This document shows positions 39,158 to 49,060 of a DNA stretch of 64,000 nt, piece by piece; the first letter of the stretch is position 1, and each line of letters opens with the position of its first letter. The notes beneath the pieces were generated by a model. It saw nothing but the letters and a program-made list of their open reading frames with translations, had not been told where the DNA came from and searched no databases. The position numbers were made by a program, and so were the translations under genes. Source of the DNA: Sporosarcina sp. D27 (GTDB lineage Bacteria > Bacillota > Bacilli > Bacillales_A > Planococcaceae); assembly GCF_000586555.1 (NCBI RefSeq), contig NZ_AZUC01000016.1, positions 25,905 through 89,904 on the forward strand. Reading direction: 5' to 3'.

Positions 39158-42100
39158 ATGGACTCACTAGTAAACTATTACGAAACGACTTCGGAAATTG
39201 AGCGATTGACGAGCGAACTGAAACAAGGACGAGATCGCCAATTATTGACTGGGTTGACGGGCGGTGCAAAAACGCTTCTATTCCAGGCACTACAAAAAGA
39301 TACGAGCCGTCCAATGCTCATCGTCTCGCCGAATATGCTGCAGGCACAGCGTACATATGAAGACCTTGTCAAGCTGTTGGGCGAATCCCAAGTCCATTTA
39401 TATCCTGCAGAAGAGCTAGTTGCCGCTGACTTTGCTTTTGCCAGCTTTGAACTGCGAGCAGGACGAATTGACACACTCAATCACTTGGCAAAACATCGTG
39501 AGGGCATTTACATCACACCTGTAGCGGGTCTGAAAAAAATTGTTCCTTCCAAGGAACGGTGGGAAAGCAGCACGTTATTAGCTGCGGTTGGTGATTCGAT
39601 TCAAACAGACGACTGGCTCCAACGCTTGATAAGTATGGGGTATTCCCGACAGGATATGGTCACAGCTCCGGGTGAATTTGCACTCCGTGGCGGCATTTTA
39701 GACGTCTATCCACTCACTACAGAAGACCCTGTACGGATAGAGTTATTTGATACGGATATCGATTCCATTCGTACGTTTTCAGCTGAAGACCAACGCTCTA
39801 CAGGAAAACTGGACAAATTGACTCTCTTACCGGCAACTGAATTCACTTGGTCTGAAGACGATCTCCGGCAGATTGCAGACAAGCTTGAGGGAGCACTTTC
39901 AAAAAGCTTGAAGAAAGTGAAAGACGAACTTGTAAAAGAGAACTTACTGCTTTCTATCACAGCAGATATAGAACTTATGAGGGCTGGAGTTCAGCCCGAG
40001 AATATGGTGAAGTATGCAGGATTTGCGGGAGACCAAGTAGCAGAACTTGGGAGTTATTTGCCTGAAAATGCGCTTGTCATATTTGATGAAATCAATCGCA
40101 TACAAGAAACAGCAGCAACTCTTGAAAAAGATGAAGAAGAATGGCGTATGTCTTTGTTGGAAGAAGGAAAAATCGTTCATGATGCCAAACTATCTGTTTC
40201 ATTTATCGAAGCCCATGCAGCGTTGAACACAAAAACTATATACACGTCTTTATTTACAAGAAGTCTTCCTGGAATTACGGTGAAAGAAATCATCTCTTAT
40301 TCATGTAAACCGATGCAGCAATTTCATGGTCAAATGAATTTGTTGAAATCGGAGATGGAACGTTGGGAGCAAAATCAGTTCAATGTTTTCATCCTTGCTG
40401 AAGGGAAGGAACGTGTCGATCAGGTCCACTCTATTTTGAACGATTACGATATAGATGCGACAGAGAACGGGGTTGCGACTAAAGAAGGAATGATAACGGT
40501 ACTGGACGGAAGTCTGCATGCGGGCTTTGAACTTCCGCTGCATCGTCTTGTAGTAATTACAGACGGTGAGCTATTTAAAGGGAAACCTAAACGGAAAACA
40601 CGACCACAAAAAGCTTCGAATGCGGAGCGTATTAAAAATTATTCAGAGATCCAACCTGGCGATTACATCGTTCACGTCAATCACGGTATTGGTAAATATT
40701 ATGGAGTCGTCACACTGGAAGTCAGTGGGATCAGTAAAGACTACCTTGATATACGGTACCGTGGAGAAGACAAGTTGTTTGTCCCTGCGGATCAAATCGA
40801 TTTGATCCAAAAATATGTGGCCTCTGGTGATAAGGAACCGAAACTTCATAAGCTAGGCGGAGCAGAGTGGAAAAAGACGAAAACAAAAGTCACTGCCGCA
40901 GTTAAAGATATTGCGGATGATCTCATTAAGCTGTATGCCGAACGTGAAGCACAAAAAGGGTATGCGTTTTCAGAGGACGATGACCTTCAACGGTCGTTTG
41001 AAAATGCTTTTCCTTATGAGGAAACCGAGGATCAGCTCCGCTCGATTGTTGAAGTGAAGAAAGATATGGAAAAAGAGCGCCCAATGGATCGTTTGTTATG
41101 TGGTGACGTAGGATATGGAAAGACGGAAGTTGCAATTCGTGCTGCTTTCAAAGCAGTATCAGACGGCAAACAAGTTGCCTTTCTTGTACCGACGACTATC
41201 TTAGCGCAGCAACACTACGAAACTATGAAGGCCAGATTTGCAGATTTCCCGCTAGAAGTATCGTTGTTAAATCGCTTCCGTTCCAAGAAACAACAAACCG
41301 AAACAAAAAAAGGACTTAAAAATGGAACAATCGACGTAGTAGTTGGAACTCACCGACTACTTTCTAAAGACGTGGCCTATCAAGACCTAGGACTGCTGAT
41401 TGTCGATGAAGAGCAGCGTTTCGGTGTTACGCATAAAGAAAAACTGAAACAGTTAAAGACGAATGTCGATGTCTTAACGCTAACTGCAACTCCTATTCCA
41501 CGGACGTTGCATATGTCGATGATCGGGGTCCGTGATTTGTCCATTATCGAAACCCCACCTGCGAACCGTTTTCCAGTGCAGACGTACGTCATGGAAAATA
41601 ATCTTGCGTTAACACGTGAAGCGATAGAACGTGAGATGTCTCGAGGGGGACAGGTTTTCTATTTGTATAACCGCGTGGAAGATATGGCAAAGAAGGTCGA
41701 TGAAATCCGTCAACTCGTCCCTGAAGCGCGCGTTGGATTTGCCCATGGTCAAATGGGGGAAGCGGCGTTAGAAGAAGTCATTCTTAGTTTCCTTGAGGGG
41801 GAATATGACGTTCTCGTTACTACAACGATTATTGAAACAGGAATTGATATCCCGAACGTGAATACCTTGCTTGTACACAACGCAGATCGAATGGGTCTCT
41901 CTCAGTTGTATCAGCTAAGAGGGCGCGTTGGCCGTTCGAATCGGGTTGCGTATGCGTATTTCCTATATGAACGTGACAAAGTTCTAACGGAGGTTGCTGA
42001 AAACCGCCTTCAAGCGATTAAAGAGTTTACGGAACTAGGATCTGGTTTTAAAATTGCAATGCGTGATTTATCTATTCGAGGAGCAGGGAATTTACTTGGC

Positions 42101-42691
42101 TCCCAGCAGCACGGGTTCATCGACTCTGTCGGATTTGACTTGTACTCGCAAATGCTTCAAGACGCGGTTGAGGAGAAACAAACAGGTATCTCCAAAGAGG
42201 ACCGTCCTGATCTGGAGATCTCGCTTCCAATCAACGCTTATTTACCGGATACGTATATTAAGGATGGCTATCAGAAAATCCAAATGTATAAACGTGTCAA
42301 AGCAATTCAGGTGGAAGAAGACTTTAATGAGTTGTGGGATGAAATGACGGATCGATTTGGAGACCTCCCGTTTGAAGCGGAATTGCTGCTCCGTATTGGT
42401 CGCATAAAGGCATGGGGGAAAGCGGCAGGTGTTGTGTCGATTAAGAAACGACAAACCATAATTGAGATTCGCTTCTCACCTGAAGGAACTGCAAACTTAG
42501 ATGGAGCCAAACTTGTTTCGGAGACGCTTAATTATGGTCGAGCTGTCGGTTTCACAATGGATAATGGAACTTTGCTCATTACAGTCGATGATCGACGATT
42601 AGGACAGCACACGGAGTTCGATATATTGGAAGCAATTATGCAACTTTTGCAAGATGCATCGAAGGAAACAACTGAAGTTGATGCCGGATAG
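39158..42691 (+). CDS. mfd: Transcription-repair coupling factor
   Basis: Removes stalled RNA polymerase and recruits UvrA. The 1177-residue product starts at the ATG at 39158 (AGGGAGAAAGGG upstream). Domains in order: UvrB-like N-terminus (LTGLTGGAKTLLFQAL), RNA-polymerase-interacting CarD-like module (GDYIVHVNHGIGKYYGV), RecG-like helicase with Walker A LLCGDVGYGKTEVAIRAA, DEEQRFGV (a DEEQ box), and QLRGRVGRSNRVAYAYF, then the C-terminal TRCF domain. Ordinary in length. Confidence 0.97.
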   Translation: MDSLVNYYETTSEIERLTSELKQGRDRQLLTGLTGGAKTLLFQALQKDTSRPMLIVSPNMLQAQRTYEDLVKLLGESQVHLYPAEELVAADFAFASFELRAGRIDTLNHLAKHREGIYITPVAGLKKIVPSKERWESSTLLAAVGDSIQTDDWLQRLISMGYSRQDMVTAPGEFALRGGILDVYPLTTEDPVRIELFDTDIDSIRTFSAEDQRSTGKLDKLTLLPATEFTWSEDDLRQIADKLEGALSKSLKKVKDELVKENLLLSITADIELMRAGVQPENMVKYAGFAGDQVAELGSYLPENALVIFDEINRIQETAATLEKDEEEWRMSLLEEGKIVHDAKLSVSFIEAHAALNTKTIYTSLFTRSLPGITVKEIISYSCKPMQQFHGQMNLLKSEMERWEQNQFNVFILAEGKERVDQVHSILNDYDIDATENGVATKEGMITVLDGSLHAGFELPLHRLVVITDGELFKGKPKRKTRPQKASNAERIKNYSEIQPGDYIVHVNHGIGKYYGVVTLEVSGISKDYLDIRYRGEDKLFVPADQIDLIQKYVASGDKEPKLHKLGGAEWKKTKTKVTAAVKDIADDLIKLYAEREAQKGYAFSEDDDLQRSFENAFPYEETEDQLRSIVEVKKDMEKERPMDRLLCGDVGYGKTEVAIRAAFKAVSDGKQVAFLVPTTILAQQHYETMKARFADFPLEVSLLNRFRSKKQQTETKKGLKNGTIDVVVGTHRLLSKDVAYQDLGLLIVDEEQRFGVTHKEKLKQLKTNVDVLTLTATPIPRTLHMSMIGVRDLSIIETPPANRFPVQTYVMENNLALTREAIEREMSRGGQVFYLYNRVEDMAKKVDEIRQLVPEARVGFAHGQMGEAALEEVILSFLEGEYDVLVTTTIIETGIDIPNVNTLLVHNADRMGLSQLYQLRGRVGRSNRVAYAYFLYERDKVLTEVAENRLQAIKEFTELGSGFKIAMRDLSIRGAGNLLGSQQHGFIDSVGFDLYSQMLQDAVEEKQTGISKEDRPDLEISLPINAYLPDTYIKDGYQKIQMYKRVKAIQVEEDFNELWDEMTDRFGDLPFEAELLLRIGRIKAWGKAAGVVSIKKRQTIIEIRFSPEGTANLDGAKLVSETLNYGRAVGFTMDNGTLLITVDDRRLGQHTEFDILEAIMQLLQDASKETTEVDAG

Positions 42692-42773
42692 AGCCACCCC
42701 TGCATAAAATGCCCATGTATGAACCATACTGAAACCGTAGCGCGGATTTCATATGGAAAGTGAGGCATCATGC

Positions 42774-43310
42774 ATGAAGGCAACCGGTATCGTCCGCAGA
42801 ATCGATGACTTAGGAAGAGTGGTCATCCCGAAAGAGATTAGACGAACACTTCGGATACGAGAAGGAGATCCACTCGAAATTTTTACAGACCGTGATGGGG
42901 AAGTTATTTTGAAGAAATATTCCCCGATCTCAGAGCTTGGGCAGTTTGCAGTAGAATATGCAGAAACCCTATATCAAACACTCGGTACTCCGACGCTTAT
43001 CAGTGATCGGGATGAAGTGATTGCTGTAGCGGGACTTGCGAAAAAAGACTACATGAACCGTCAAATCTCTGCCGATGCAGAAGAAATGTTAACAAAGCGT
43101 ACAATGATCACTGAAAAGATGGAGAAAACCGTTGAATGGGTTCCGGGACAAATGGAACAAGTAAAATCGTATTGTGTTACTCCGATTGTCGTAAACGGTG
43201 ATACGATTGGAGCCATTTACCTTCTATCGAAAGTCCATTTCATTGGTGAAGCAGAACAGAAAACTGCAGAAACCGCAGCTCTGTTTTTGTCCAAACAAAT
43301 GGAACAGTAA
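42774..43310 (+). CDS. spoVT: Stage V sporulation regulator SpoVT
   Basis: AbrB-type forespore regulator that modulates sigma-G genes. The 178-residue product opens MKATGIVRRIDDLGRVVIPK, the AbrB fold, followed by a GAF-like C-terminal domain (residues about 55-178). The ATG at 42774 is preceded by GTGAGG. Position between mfd and yabM is conserved. Confidence 0.96.
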   Translation: MKATGIVRRIDDLGRVVIPKEIRRTLRIREGDPLEIFTDRDGEVILKKYSPISELGQFAVEYAETLYQTLGTPTLISDRDEVIAVAGLAKKDYMNRQISADAEEMLTKRTMITEKMEKTVEWVPGQMEQVKSYCVTPIVVNGDTIGAIYLLSKVHFIGEAEQKTAETAALFLSKQMEQ

Positions 43311-43313
43311 CGC

Positions 43314-43354
43314 ACCTGCACAACCTGAGAACATCGGGATGTGCAGGTTTTTTT
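43314..43354 (+). terminator. Terminator of spoVT
   Basis: ACCTGCACA pairs with TGTGCAGGT, then TTTTTT. Confidence 0.85.
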
Positions 43355-43433
43355 GTGCGTATCGTGTCATGCTGTCGTTTCAGGCTTCGAATGGTATAAT
43401 GGACACCATCTACAAGACGAAAGAGGATTCAGT

Positions 43434-45029
43434 ATGGCAGCATCAGAATGGAATATGAAAACATTCATGAAAGGTGCCTCGATCTTAACGATATCTGCAC
43501 TGATTGTGAAACTGCTTGGGGCTGTCTATCGCGTACCTTTTCAAAACTTGGTCGGGGACAAGGGGTTTTATATTTACCAACAAGTGTATCCTTTTATCGG
43601 GATATTCATTATCTGGACAACATATGGAGCAGCCGTTGCAATCTCCAAGTTACTGGCGAGTACACAACTTCCAGAAGAACGGCGTGCCATTTTAAAGTTA
43701 TCTTTTGTATATTTAGGTGTACTGAGTATTATTGCTTTCATTACTCTCTCTATAGGAGCGTCCTGGATAGCCTCTTTGATGGGAGATCCTGAGTTAGCGC
43801 CCCTGTTACAAACTGGCGCGTATGTACTGCTCATCATGCCGTTTCTAGCGGTATATAAAGGAACTTTTCAATCCCGTGGAGAAATGGTACCGATAGCAGT
43901 TTCCGGTGTCGGAGAGCAAGGAATCCGTGTTGCGATTATTCTTATCGGCACGTGGATAGCGGTTCAATCAGGCGCATCGCTATACGAAACTGGAACGATA
44001 GCCGTTTGGGGAGCAGTCATCGGCCAAACAGCTGGTGTTGTGCTGCTTTATTTATGGAGTCGCAAGTCGATGAAGGCGCCAGCTATTGCATTTCCTATAG
44101 ATAAACGAAGAATAATTAAAGAGCTCACGCTGATCAGCTTAAGTGTCAGTGCGAGCTCACTTATTTTACTGCTGTATCAGATGGTGGATGCATTTACGAT
44201 TTTGAATTTATTGACAAATTCTGGTGTTCATGAAGAAGTTGCCATGACAGCAAAAGGTGTTTACGATCGTGGGCAACCCCTTGTTCAGCTCGGTAGCCTC
44301 ATTGCTACAACACTTGCAATGGCAATCGTTCCGCTCATTTCATACCATACAACGATTTCTGGCGGGCGCAGTGCATGGCCATTTGTCCGATTGACTTTCC
44401 GTGTTGCAATTTTATTCGGGTGGGCAGCAGCAGTAGGACTTGCAGCTCTGTTACCGCAAGTAAATGTGTTGTTATTTGAAACGAACGAAGGATCACTTGC
44501 ACTAGCTGTGTTTTGCGTTCAGATATTCTGGCTGTCGCTTGTGTTGCCATTATGTGCAATTTTGCAAGGGGCGGGATTAGGAAAAGTACCAGCATGGTTA
44601 CTACTTGTTGGGCTTGTTGTGAAGATCATCGCGAACGTTCTGCTCGTTCCCCTATATGGAATAACGGGGGCTGCATTCGCTGGAAACATTGGATTTGCTG
44701 TGACTGCAGCAGTGCTAATCGTCTACTTTAAACGTATGTGGCCAGAGCGGCTAGCCCCCGGACGTTTTTACGGTTGGATTTTACTCGCAACGGTTGCCAT
44801 GGTTGGTGTGGTTGAGTTGTGGTTATGGATTAGCAGCACTTTCACACAAGGTGAAAATTCGAGGATTGCTGCGGCACTGTCTGCATTTCCTGCAGTGGTG
44901 TTAGGGGCGACGGTATTCCTTATAATTATTATGAAGTCTCGTGTCCTCGCAGAAAAGGATTGGTACTTGCTACCGTTCGGGAAACGATTGGCACGAGTAC
45001 AATTATTATTGACGAAAAAGAGAAGGTGA
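43434..45029 (+). CDS. yabM: YabM, polysaccharide/lipid flippase family (MOP superfamily)
   Basis: A 531-residue membrane protein with about 14 hydrophobic segments. The start at 43434 follows AGAGGA. MKGASILTISALIVKLLGAVYRVPF at its N-terminus is typical of YabM/SpoVB/MurJ-like flippases. In B. subtilis relatives (SpoVB, MurJ, YtgP) move lipid-linked precursors; a precise substrate for YabM is not established. TATAAT at about 43395 may be a promoter -10. Confidence 0.9.
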   Translation: MAASEWNMKTFMKGASILTISALIVKLLGAVYRVPFQNLVGDKGFYIYQQVYPFIGIFIIWTTYGAAVAISKLLASTQLPEERRAILKLSFVYLGVLSIIAFITLSIGASWIASLMGDPELAPLLQTGAYVLLIMPFLAVYKGTFQSRGEMVPIAVSGVGEQGIRVAIILIGTWIAVQSGASLYETGTIAVWGAVIGQTAGVVLLYLWSRKSMKAPAIAFPIDKRRIIKELTLISLSVSASSLILLLYQMVDAFTILNLLTNSGVHEEVAMTAKGVYDRGQPLVQLGSLIATTLAMAIVPLISYHTTISGGRSAWPFVRLTFRVAILFGWAAAVGLAALLPQVNVLLFETNEGSLALAVFCVQIFWLSLVLPLCAILQGAGLGKVPAWLLLVGLVVKIIANVLLVPLYGITGAAFAGNIGFAVTAAVLIVYFKRMWPERLAPGRFYGWILLATVAMVGVVELWLWISSTFTQGENSRIAAALSAFPAVVLGATVFLIIIMKSRVLAEKDWYLLPFGKRLARVQLLLTKKRR

Positions 45030-45033
45030 TGGC

Positions 45034-46497
45034 ATGTATCCAATTACGATTGTAGGACTTGGTTCAGGTGAACTGGATCAGCTGTCCGTGGGAGTTTATC
45101 GGAAACTAAAGGCTGCGCAGACACTCGTTGTTCGCACAGATCAGCATCCAGCTGTGGACGAATTGAAGGCAGAAGGCGTACAAATGACGAGTTTTGACAG
45201 TGTGTATGAGTCTCAAGATGCGTTTGAAGTTGTTTATGACGAAATCGTTGCGCAGTTACTAGTGATGGCAAAAGAAAAGCCAGTAACTTATGCAGTGCCT
45301 GGTCATCCGCTTGTTGCGGAGCGTACGGTTCAATTGCTCATTGAGCAGGAAAAAGAGGGACAGGCTGTACTCGACATTGCAGGAGGGAATAGCTTCCTAG
45401 ATCCAATATTTGCTGCACTTCGAATTGATCCGATTGAAGGCTTTCAATTAGTAGATGGCACTGAATTGAAACAAGACGATATACAGATGCGTCAGCACGT
45501 GCTGATCGGCCAAGTGTATGATGCGTTTGTTGCCTCTGATGTAAAGTTAACGCTGCTTGAAAAGTATGCTGTGGACCATCCAGTTACGATTGTAACCGCT
45601 GCCGGCACGTCTGCCGAGGAAGTGCGTACCGTGCCACTTGTTGAACTGGACCGGGAAACACGCATCGATAATTTAACGACCGTTTATGTGCCACCTGTTG
45701 TTGAACAGACGGATCGATTGAAAGAATGGCAGACATTCCGCGAGATTATCGCAAAATTACGGAGTCCTGAAGGATGTCCGTGGGATCGTGAGCAGACACA
45801 CGAATCGTTGAAGCGATTCATGATCGAAGAAGCACATGAAGTGTTGGACGCGATCGACCGTGAAGACGATAACGACCTAATTGAAGAATTAGGGGATGTA
45901 TTGCTACAAGTATTCTTGCATGCGCAAATCGGCGAGGATGATGGATACTTCACGATAGAGGACATTTTGCAGGCGGTTGGGGAAAAGATGATTCGTAGAC
46001 ACCCGCACGTCTTTGGAGAAACAGACGTGGTGGATGCAGATGAGGTCTTGAAAAACTGGCAAGACATTAAAAGTGAAGAGAAGCCGAAGAAGAATTCATT
46101 GCTAGAGGGACAAGCGTTGTCCAGTTCGTCTCTTCTCACGTCTTTCAATTACCAGAAAGCCGCTGCGCGAGTCGGGTTTGACTGGCCGGATGTTGATGGT
46201 GCTTTCGATAAGTTTGAAGAGGAGTGGCAAGAATTCAAAGACGAAGTGGTAAGCGGAACTCAGGACTCGCGGACGGACGAGCTAGGGGATGTCTTTTTCA
46301 CACTTGTGAACATCGCACGATTCTTAAAGTTGTCTCCAGAAGAAGCAATGCAACACGCCAATCAGAAATTTAATAATCGTTTTTCTTATATTGAGCGTTC
46401 AGTAGCAACAGGTCGTGGGTCATTTGACGATTATACGGTGGATGAACTTGAAGAATTTTGGCAACAAGCAAAACGACTAGGGGGGAAACTAGAATGA
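45034..46497 (+). CDS. yabN: YabN: tetrapyrrole-methylase and MazG pyrophosphohydrolase fusion
   Basis: A 487-residue two-domain protein. Residues 1-220 have the tetrapyrrole methylase fold ([37 protein letters not shown]). Residues about 235-480 are MazG, with the nucleotide pyrophosphohydrolase motifs [20 protein letters not shown] and [14 protein letters not shown] repeated as [16 protein letters not shown]. MazG hydrolyses NTPs, presumably non-canonical ones. The stop overlaps rqcP by four bases. Confidence 0.95.
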   Translation: MYPITIVGLGSGELDQLSVGVYRKLKAAQTLVVRTDQHPAVDELKAEGVQMTSFDSVYESQDAFEVVYDEIVAQLLVMAKEKPVTYAVPGHPLVAERTVQLLIEQEKEGQAVLDIAGGNSFLDPIFAALRIDPIEGFQLVDGTELKQDDIQMRQHVLIGQVYDAFVASDVKLTLLEKYAVDHPVTIVTAAGTSAEEVRTVPLVELDRETRIDNLTTVYVPPVVEQTDRLKEWQTFREIIAKLRSPEGCPWDREQTHESLKRFMIEEAHEVLDAIDREDDNDLIEELGDVLLQVFLHAQIGEDDGYFTIEDILQAVGEKMIRRHPHVFGETDVVDADEVLKNWQDIKSEEKPKKNSLLEGQALSSSSLLTSFNYQKAAARVGFDWPDVDGAFDKFEEEWQEFKDEVVSGTQDSRTDELGDVFFTLVNIARFLKLSPEEAMQHANQKFNNRFSYIERSVATGRGSFDDYTVDELEEFWQQAKRLGGKLE

Positions 46498-46784
46498 GAC
46501 TCGATAAATTTTTAAAGGTGTCAAGGTTAATCAAACGTAGAACTCTTGCGAAACAAGTAGCTGACCAAGGTCGGATTACAATTGATGGTAAAGTAGCGAA
46601 AGCATCGTCGGACGTTGCACCGGGGAATGAACTTGCGATTCGCTTCGGCCAAAAGATTGTTACAGTTAAGGTAAACGAGTTGAAGGCATCTACGAAAAAA
46701 GAAGATGCGGCGATGATGTATACGATTGTGAAAGAAGAAAAACTGGAAAAAGTGGATCCAGAGTTTGTGGATGACGAAGATTAA
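46494..46784 (+). CDS. rqcP: RqcP (YabO), ribosome-associated quality-control S4 protein
   Basis: A 96-residue S4-domain protein: [20 protein letters not shown] and [20 protein letters not shown]. In B. subtilis RqcP works with RqcH to add poly-alanine tails to nascent chains on stalled 50S subunits. The ATG overlaps the yabN stop codon. The C-terminal tail is acidic. Confidence 0.94.
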   Translation: MRLDKFLKVSRLIKRRTLAKQVADQGRITIDGKVAKASSDVAPGNELAIRFGQKIVTVKVNELKASTKKEDAAMMYTIVKEEKLEKVDPEFVDDED

Positions 46785-46788
46785 TTGG

Positions 46789-46820
46789 ACATGACAGGAA
46801 ACTTTCCTGTCATGTTTTTT
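46789..46820 (+). terminator. Terminator of rqcP
   Basis: ACATGACAGGAA pairs with TTCCTGTCATGT, then TTTTT. Confidence 0.88.
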
Positions 46821-46870
46821 GTTGTACGTGCATAGGATGGCAGTGTACAAATCAGACAGGGGGACAGACT

Positions 46871-47167
46871 ATGCAAACTCAAACTGAAAGCCCAGCTTAC
46901 ACAATTCCATCCGGTGATCACGTTGTGACCATGCGGAACCGTAAACGAATGGATCTTACATCTGTTAAAACGATCGACCGGTTTGACCAGGAAGAGTTCT
47001 TAGTCCGCACGTCGCAAGGGATGCTTACCATTAAAGGAGAAGAATTACGCATCGTTCACTTGGATGTGGACAAGGGACTTCTCACACTCGAAGGCTCTGT
47101 TGCCACGCTTCAATACGATGAAGAAGAGACGGGTTCACGTAATTTCCTCCATAAATTGTTCGGATGA
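46871..47167 (+). CDS. yabP: Spore coat/cortex protein YabP
   Basis: A 98-residue YabP/YqfC family sporulation protein. The core HVVTMRNRKRMDLTSVKTIDRFD and GMLTIKGEELRIVHLDVDKG fits. GACAGGGGG precedes the ATG. B. subtilis yabP and yabQ are SigE-dependent, and YabQ is needed for cortex. It overlaps yabQ by four bases. Confidence 0.93.
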   Translation: MQTQTESPAYTIPSGDHVVTMRNRKRMDLTSVKTIDRFDQEEFLVRTSQGMLTIKGEELRIVHLDVDKGLLTLEGSVATLQYDEEETGSRNFLHKLFG

Positions 47168-47631
47168 GCATATCCGCGCAGTTTGTGAGCTTACTTGCAA
47201 TGATTGGAACAGGAATCATCGCAGGTGCATTCATGGATATGCTTGGAACGGGTATTGCCAATACAGGGAAAGCGTCCATTATTCGCAGAAGAGCCATTTG
47301 GCTTGAAACAGTTGGGTGGTTACTTTCCGGATGCTTTGCATTTGCTGTATTGTTCGTCTTTCGAGATGGGGCGTGGCGGATGTACGACCCGCTCGCCCAG
47401 CTGTCGGGATTGTTGTTGTATGCAACAGTATTCCACAAACCTTTTAGACTCCTTGGGAGAATTATTATTGTCTTGCTCATCCGTCCGATCCTATTCGTTT
47501 TTCGGATGATTTTCTGGTTCATCAGATATATATTGCGAGTGTTTCGTGCAATTATTTTGCTTCTATCCCAGCCCTTTCGGTTCATCTATCATAGATTTTT
47601 CAGATATCACTTCAAAAAAAAGCCAAAGTAA
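47164..47631 (+). CDS. yabQ: Spore cortex membrane protein YabQ
   Basis: A 155-residue integral membrane protein required for cortex formation in B. subtilis. Hydrophobic segments lie at about residues 5-28, 48-70 and 75-125, with a basic C-terminus (KKKPK). The overlap with yabP and the yabP-yabQ-divIC order support the call. Sequence conservation in this family is modest. Confidence 0.88.
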   Translation: MSISAQFVSLLAMIGTGIIAGAFMDMLGTGIANTGKASIIRRRAIWLETVGWLLSGCFAFAVLFVFRDGAWRMYDPLAQLSGLLLYATVFHKPFRLLGRIIIVLLIRPILFVFRMIFWFIRYILRVFRAIILLLSQPFRFIYHRFFRYHFKKKPK

Positions 47632-47687
47632 CGTATACTAGATAATTATGATATCTGTAAAATTGTAATTGAGGGGATGTGCAGTAG

Positions 47688-48107
47688 ATGGAGCAAAAGG
47701 GTAGGAAGTTCACTTCCTCATCGGTTGCATCGATTGAAACTGAATATGTCCGCTCCATGCAACGAAAAGAGGACTGGCGACGCAAGCAAAAGAAGCGGCT
47801 TAAAGTAAAGCTACTCTTTTTTGCAATGATTGTTGTGGTCACATTCGGAGGCATTGCGAGCTACAATCACCAACAGAAAACATTGTTGGCCTCAAAACAA
47901 CAAGAAAAACAGGAACTGGTTGAACAGCTAGCTGTAAAAACTAGTGAGCGAGAACAACTCAAGAAACAGTTGTTGAAACTGGATGACGAAGAGTACATTG
48001 CAAAGCTTGCACGTAAGGAATACTTCGTTTCGAACAAGGATGAAATCATCTTCTCTCTTCCAGAAGGGAAGAAAAAATTAAACAAAAAAGACGACGGAAA
48101 AGAGTAG
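47688..48107 (+). CDS. divIC: Cell division protein DivIC
   Basis: Septum protein that works with FtsL and DivIB. The 139-residue bitopic protein has a basic N-terminus (RRKQKKRLKVK), one transmembrane helix (LLFFAMIVVVTFGGIASY, residues about 45-62) and an extracytoplasmic coiled coil (residues 65-110), then KLARKEYFVSNKDEIIF. GAGGGGATG precedes the ATG. Confidence 0.95.
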   Translation: MEQKGRKFTSSSVASIETEYVRSMQRKEDWRRKQKKRLKVKLLFFAMIVVVTFGGIASYNHQQKTLLASKQQEKQELVEQLAVKTSEREQLKKQLLKLDDEEYIAKLARKEYFVSNKDEIIFSLPEGKKKLNKKDDGKE

Positions 48108-48112
48108 TCTTA

Positions 48113-48140
48113 TTGACACTCTTTTTTTGTTGGATATAAT
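48113..48140 (+). promoter_or_regulatory. Promoter of yabR
   Basis: TTGACA, 16 bases, TATAAT, directly after divIC. Confidence 0.8.
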
Positions 48141-48152
48141 GAAAGTAGGAAT

Positions 48153-48206
48153 CTTGCGCAGGCAAGACCCGTAAAAACGGTTGCTAGGCTTCTGAAATGG
48201 GAGCCC
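48153..48206 (+). promoter_or_regulatory. Structured leader of yabR
   Basis: Three consecutive small hairpins: CTTGC/GCAAG with loop GCAG, CCGT/ACGG with loop AAAA, and GGCTTC/GGAGCC with loop TGAAATGG. The yabR ribosome site AAGGAGG follows at about 48219. No known riboswitch was recognised; autoregulation by the S1 protein is possible. Confidence 0.45.
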
Positions 48207-48236
48207 GCTTAAATTCTAAGGAGGAGCATTTTTTTT

Positions 48237-48662
48237 ATGTCAATTGAAGTAGGCAGCAAGCTAGAGGGTAAAGTGACAGGGATTACAAATTTTGGGGCAT
48301 TCGTTGAATTGCCGACCGGCGTAACAGGACTCGTCCACATCAGTGAAGTGGCAGACAACTACGTCAAAGATATTAATGACCATTTAAAAGTTGGCGACAT
48401 GGTTGAAGTGAAAGTCATGAACGTCGGTTCTGATGGCAAGATTGGTTTGTCGATCCGGAAGGCAAAGCCGGAATCGGAACAACGGCCGCAGCGCCCGCAG
48501 CGACCGTCACGTCCTCGTCAGGGAGGGGGACGTCCTCCTGAACGTCCGGAGAATTTCGAAACAAAAATGGCGAAATTCATGAAGGACAGCGAGGAACGTC
48601 TAACAACACTGAAGCGAGCAACTGAGTCAAAACGCGGAGGACGCGGAGCACGCAGAGGCTAA
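48237..48662 (+). CDS. yabR: S1-domain RNA-binding protein YabR
   Basis: A 141-residue protein. Residues 1-75 are an S1 RNA-binding domain (GSKLEGKVTGITNFGAFVEL, GLVHISEVADNYVKD). The rest is basic, arginine- and proline-rich, with a C-terminal RGGRGARRG that could bind RNA nonspecifically. The cellular role of YabR-type proteins is not well defined. It has its own strong promoter and a structured leader. Confidence 0.93.
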   Translation: MSIEVGSKLEGKVTGITNFGAFVELPTGVTGLVHISEVADNYVKDINDHLKVGDMVEVKVMNVGSDGKIGLSIRKAKPESEQRPQRPQRPSRPRQGGGRPPERPENFETKMAKFMKDSEERLTTLKRATESKRGGRGARRG

Positions 48663-48732
48663 AAGTGCTTTAGAACGGTTGGAAACGACCCTTTTGAGCT
48701 GTTTCAATGCAGGAAAAAATGTCTTATAGATA

Positions 48733-48770
48733 AAAGCTGAGGATGCGCGTTCTGTGCACTCAGCTTTTTT
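48733..48770 (+). terminator. Terminator of yabR
   Basis: AAAGCTGAG pairs with CTCAGCTTT, with an inner GCGC/GTGC match. Confidence 0.8.
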
Positions 48771-48914
48771 GTTGGCTTAAAAATGGGGGACTGCTGGATT
48801 TGATGGAGGATCCAATACTTGTTGGATTCGATTGTTGGTGCAAAGGGGTGTTCTTGAAAAACAAGCGAAGCGCTACCAATTAATGTATTAAATCGATTGA
48901 ATCGTGTTCAGTTT

Positions 48915-49060
48915 TCGAGAAATTTCACGTTGTGTCGGAGAAATTCATAGATGTGATTGAGAAACTTTCCTTTCTGATAAAGAAATCTTTCTTAGTGTCG
49001 GGCAATTCCACAGGACTGAACGAGAAAGTTACCAGGTGCATGATGGAATTTTCTTTATGA
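48915..49060. repeat. Degenerate 20-22-bp periodic array
   Basis: Seven successive units of 20-22 bases share a GAGAAA(T)TT-like core: for example TCGAGAAATTTCACGTTGTG, then TCGGAGAAATTC, TTGAGAAACTTTCC and ACGAGAAAGTTACC. It runs straight into the exact 20-bp array at 49061. The 140 bases before it (48771-48914) hold nothing I can name. Confidence 0.55.
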
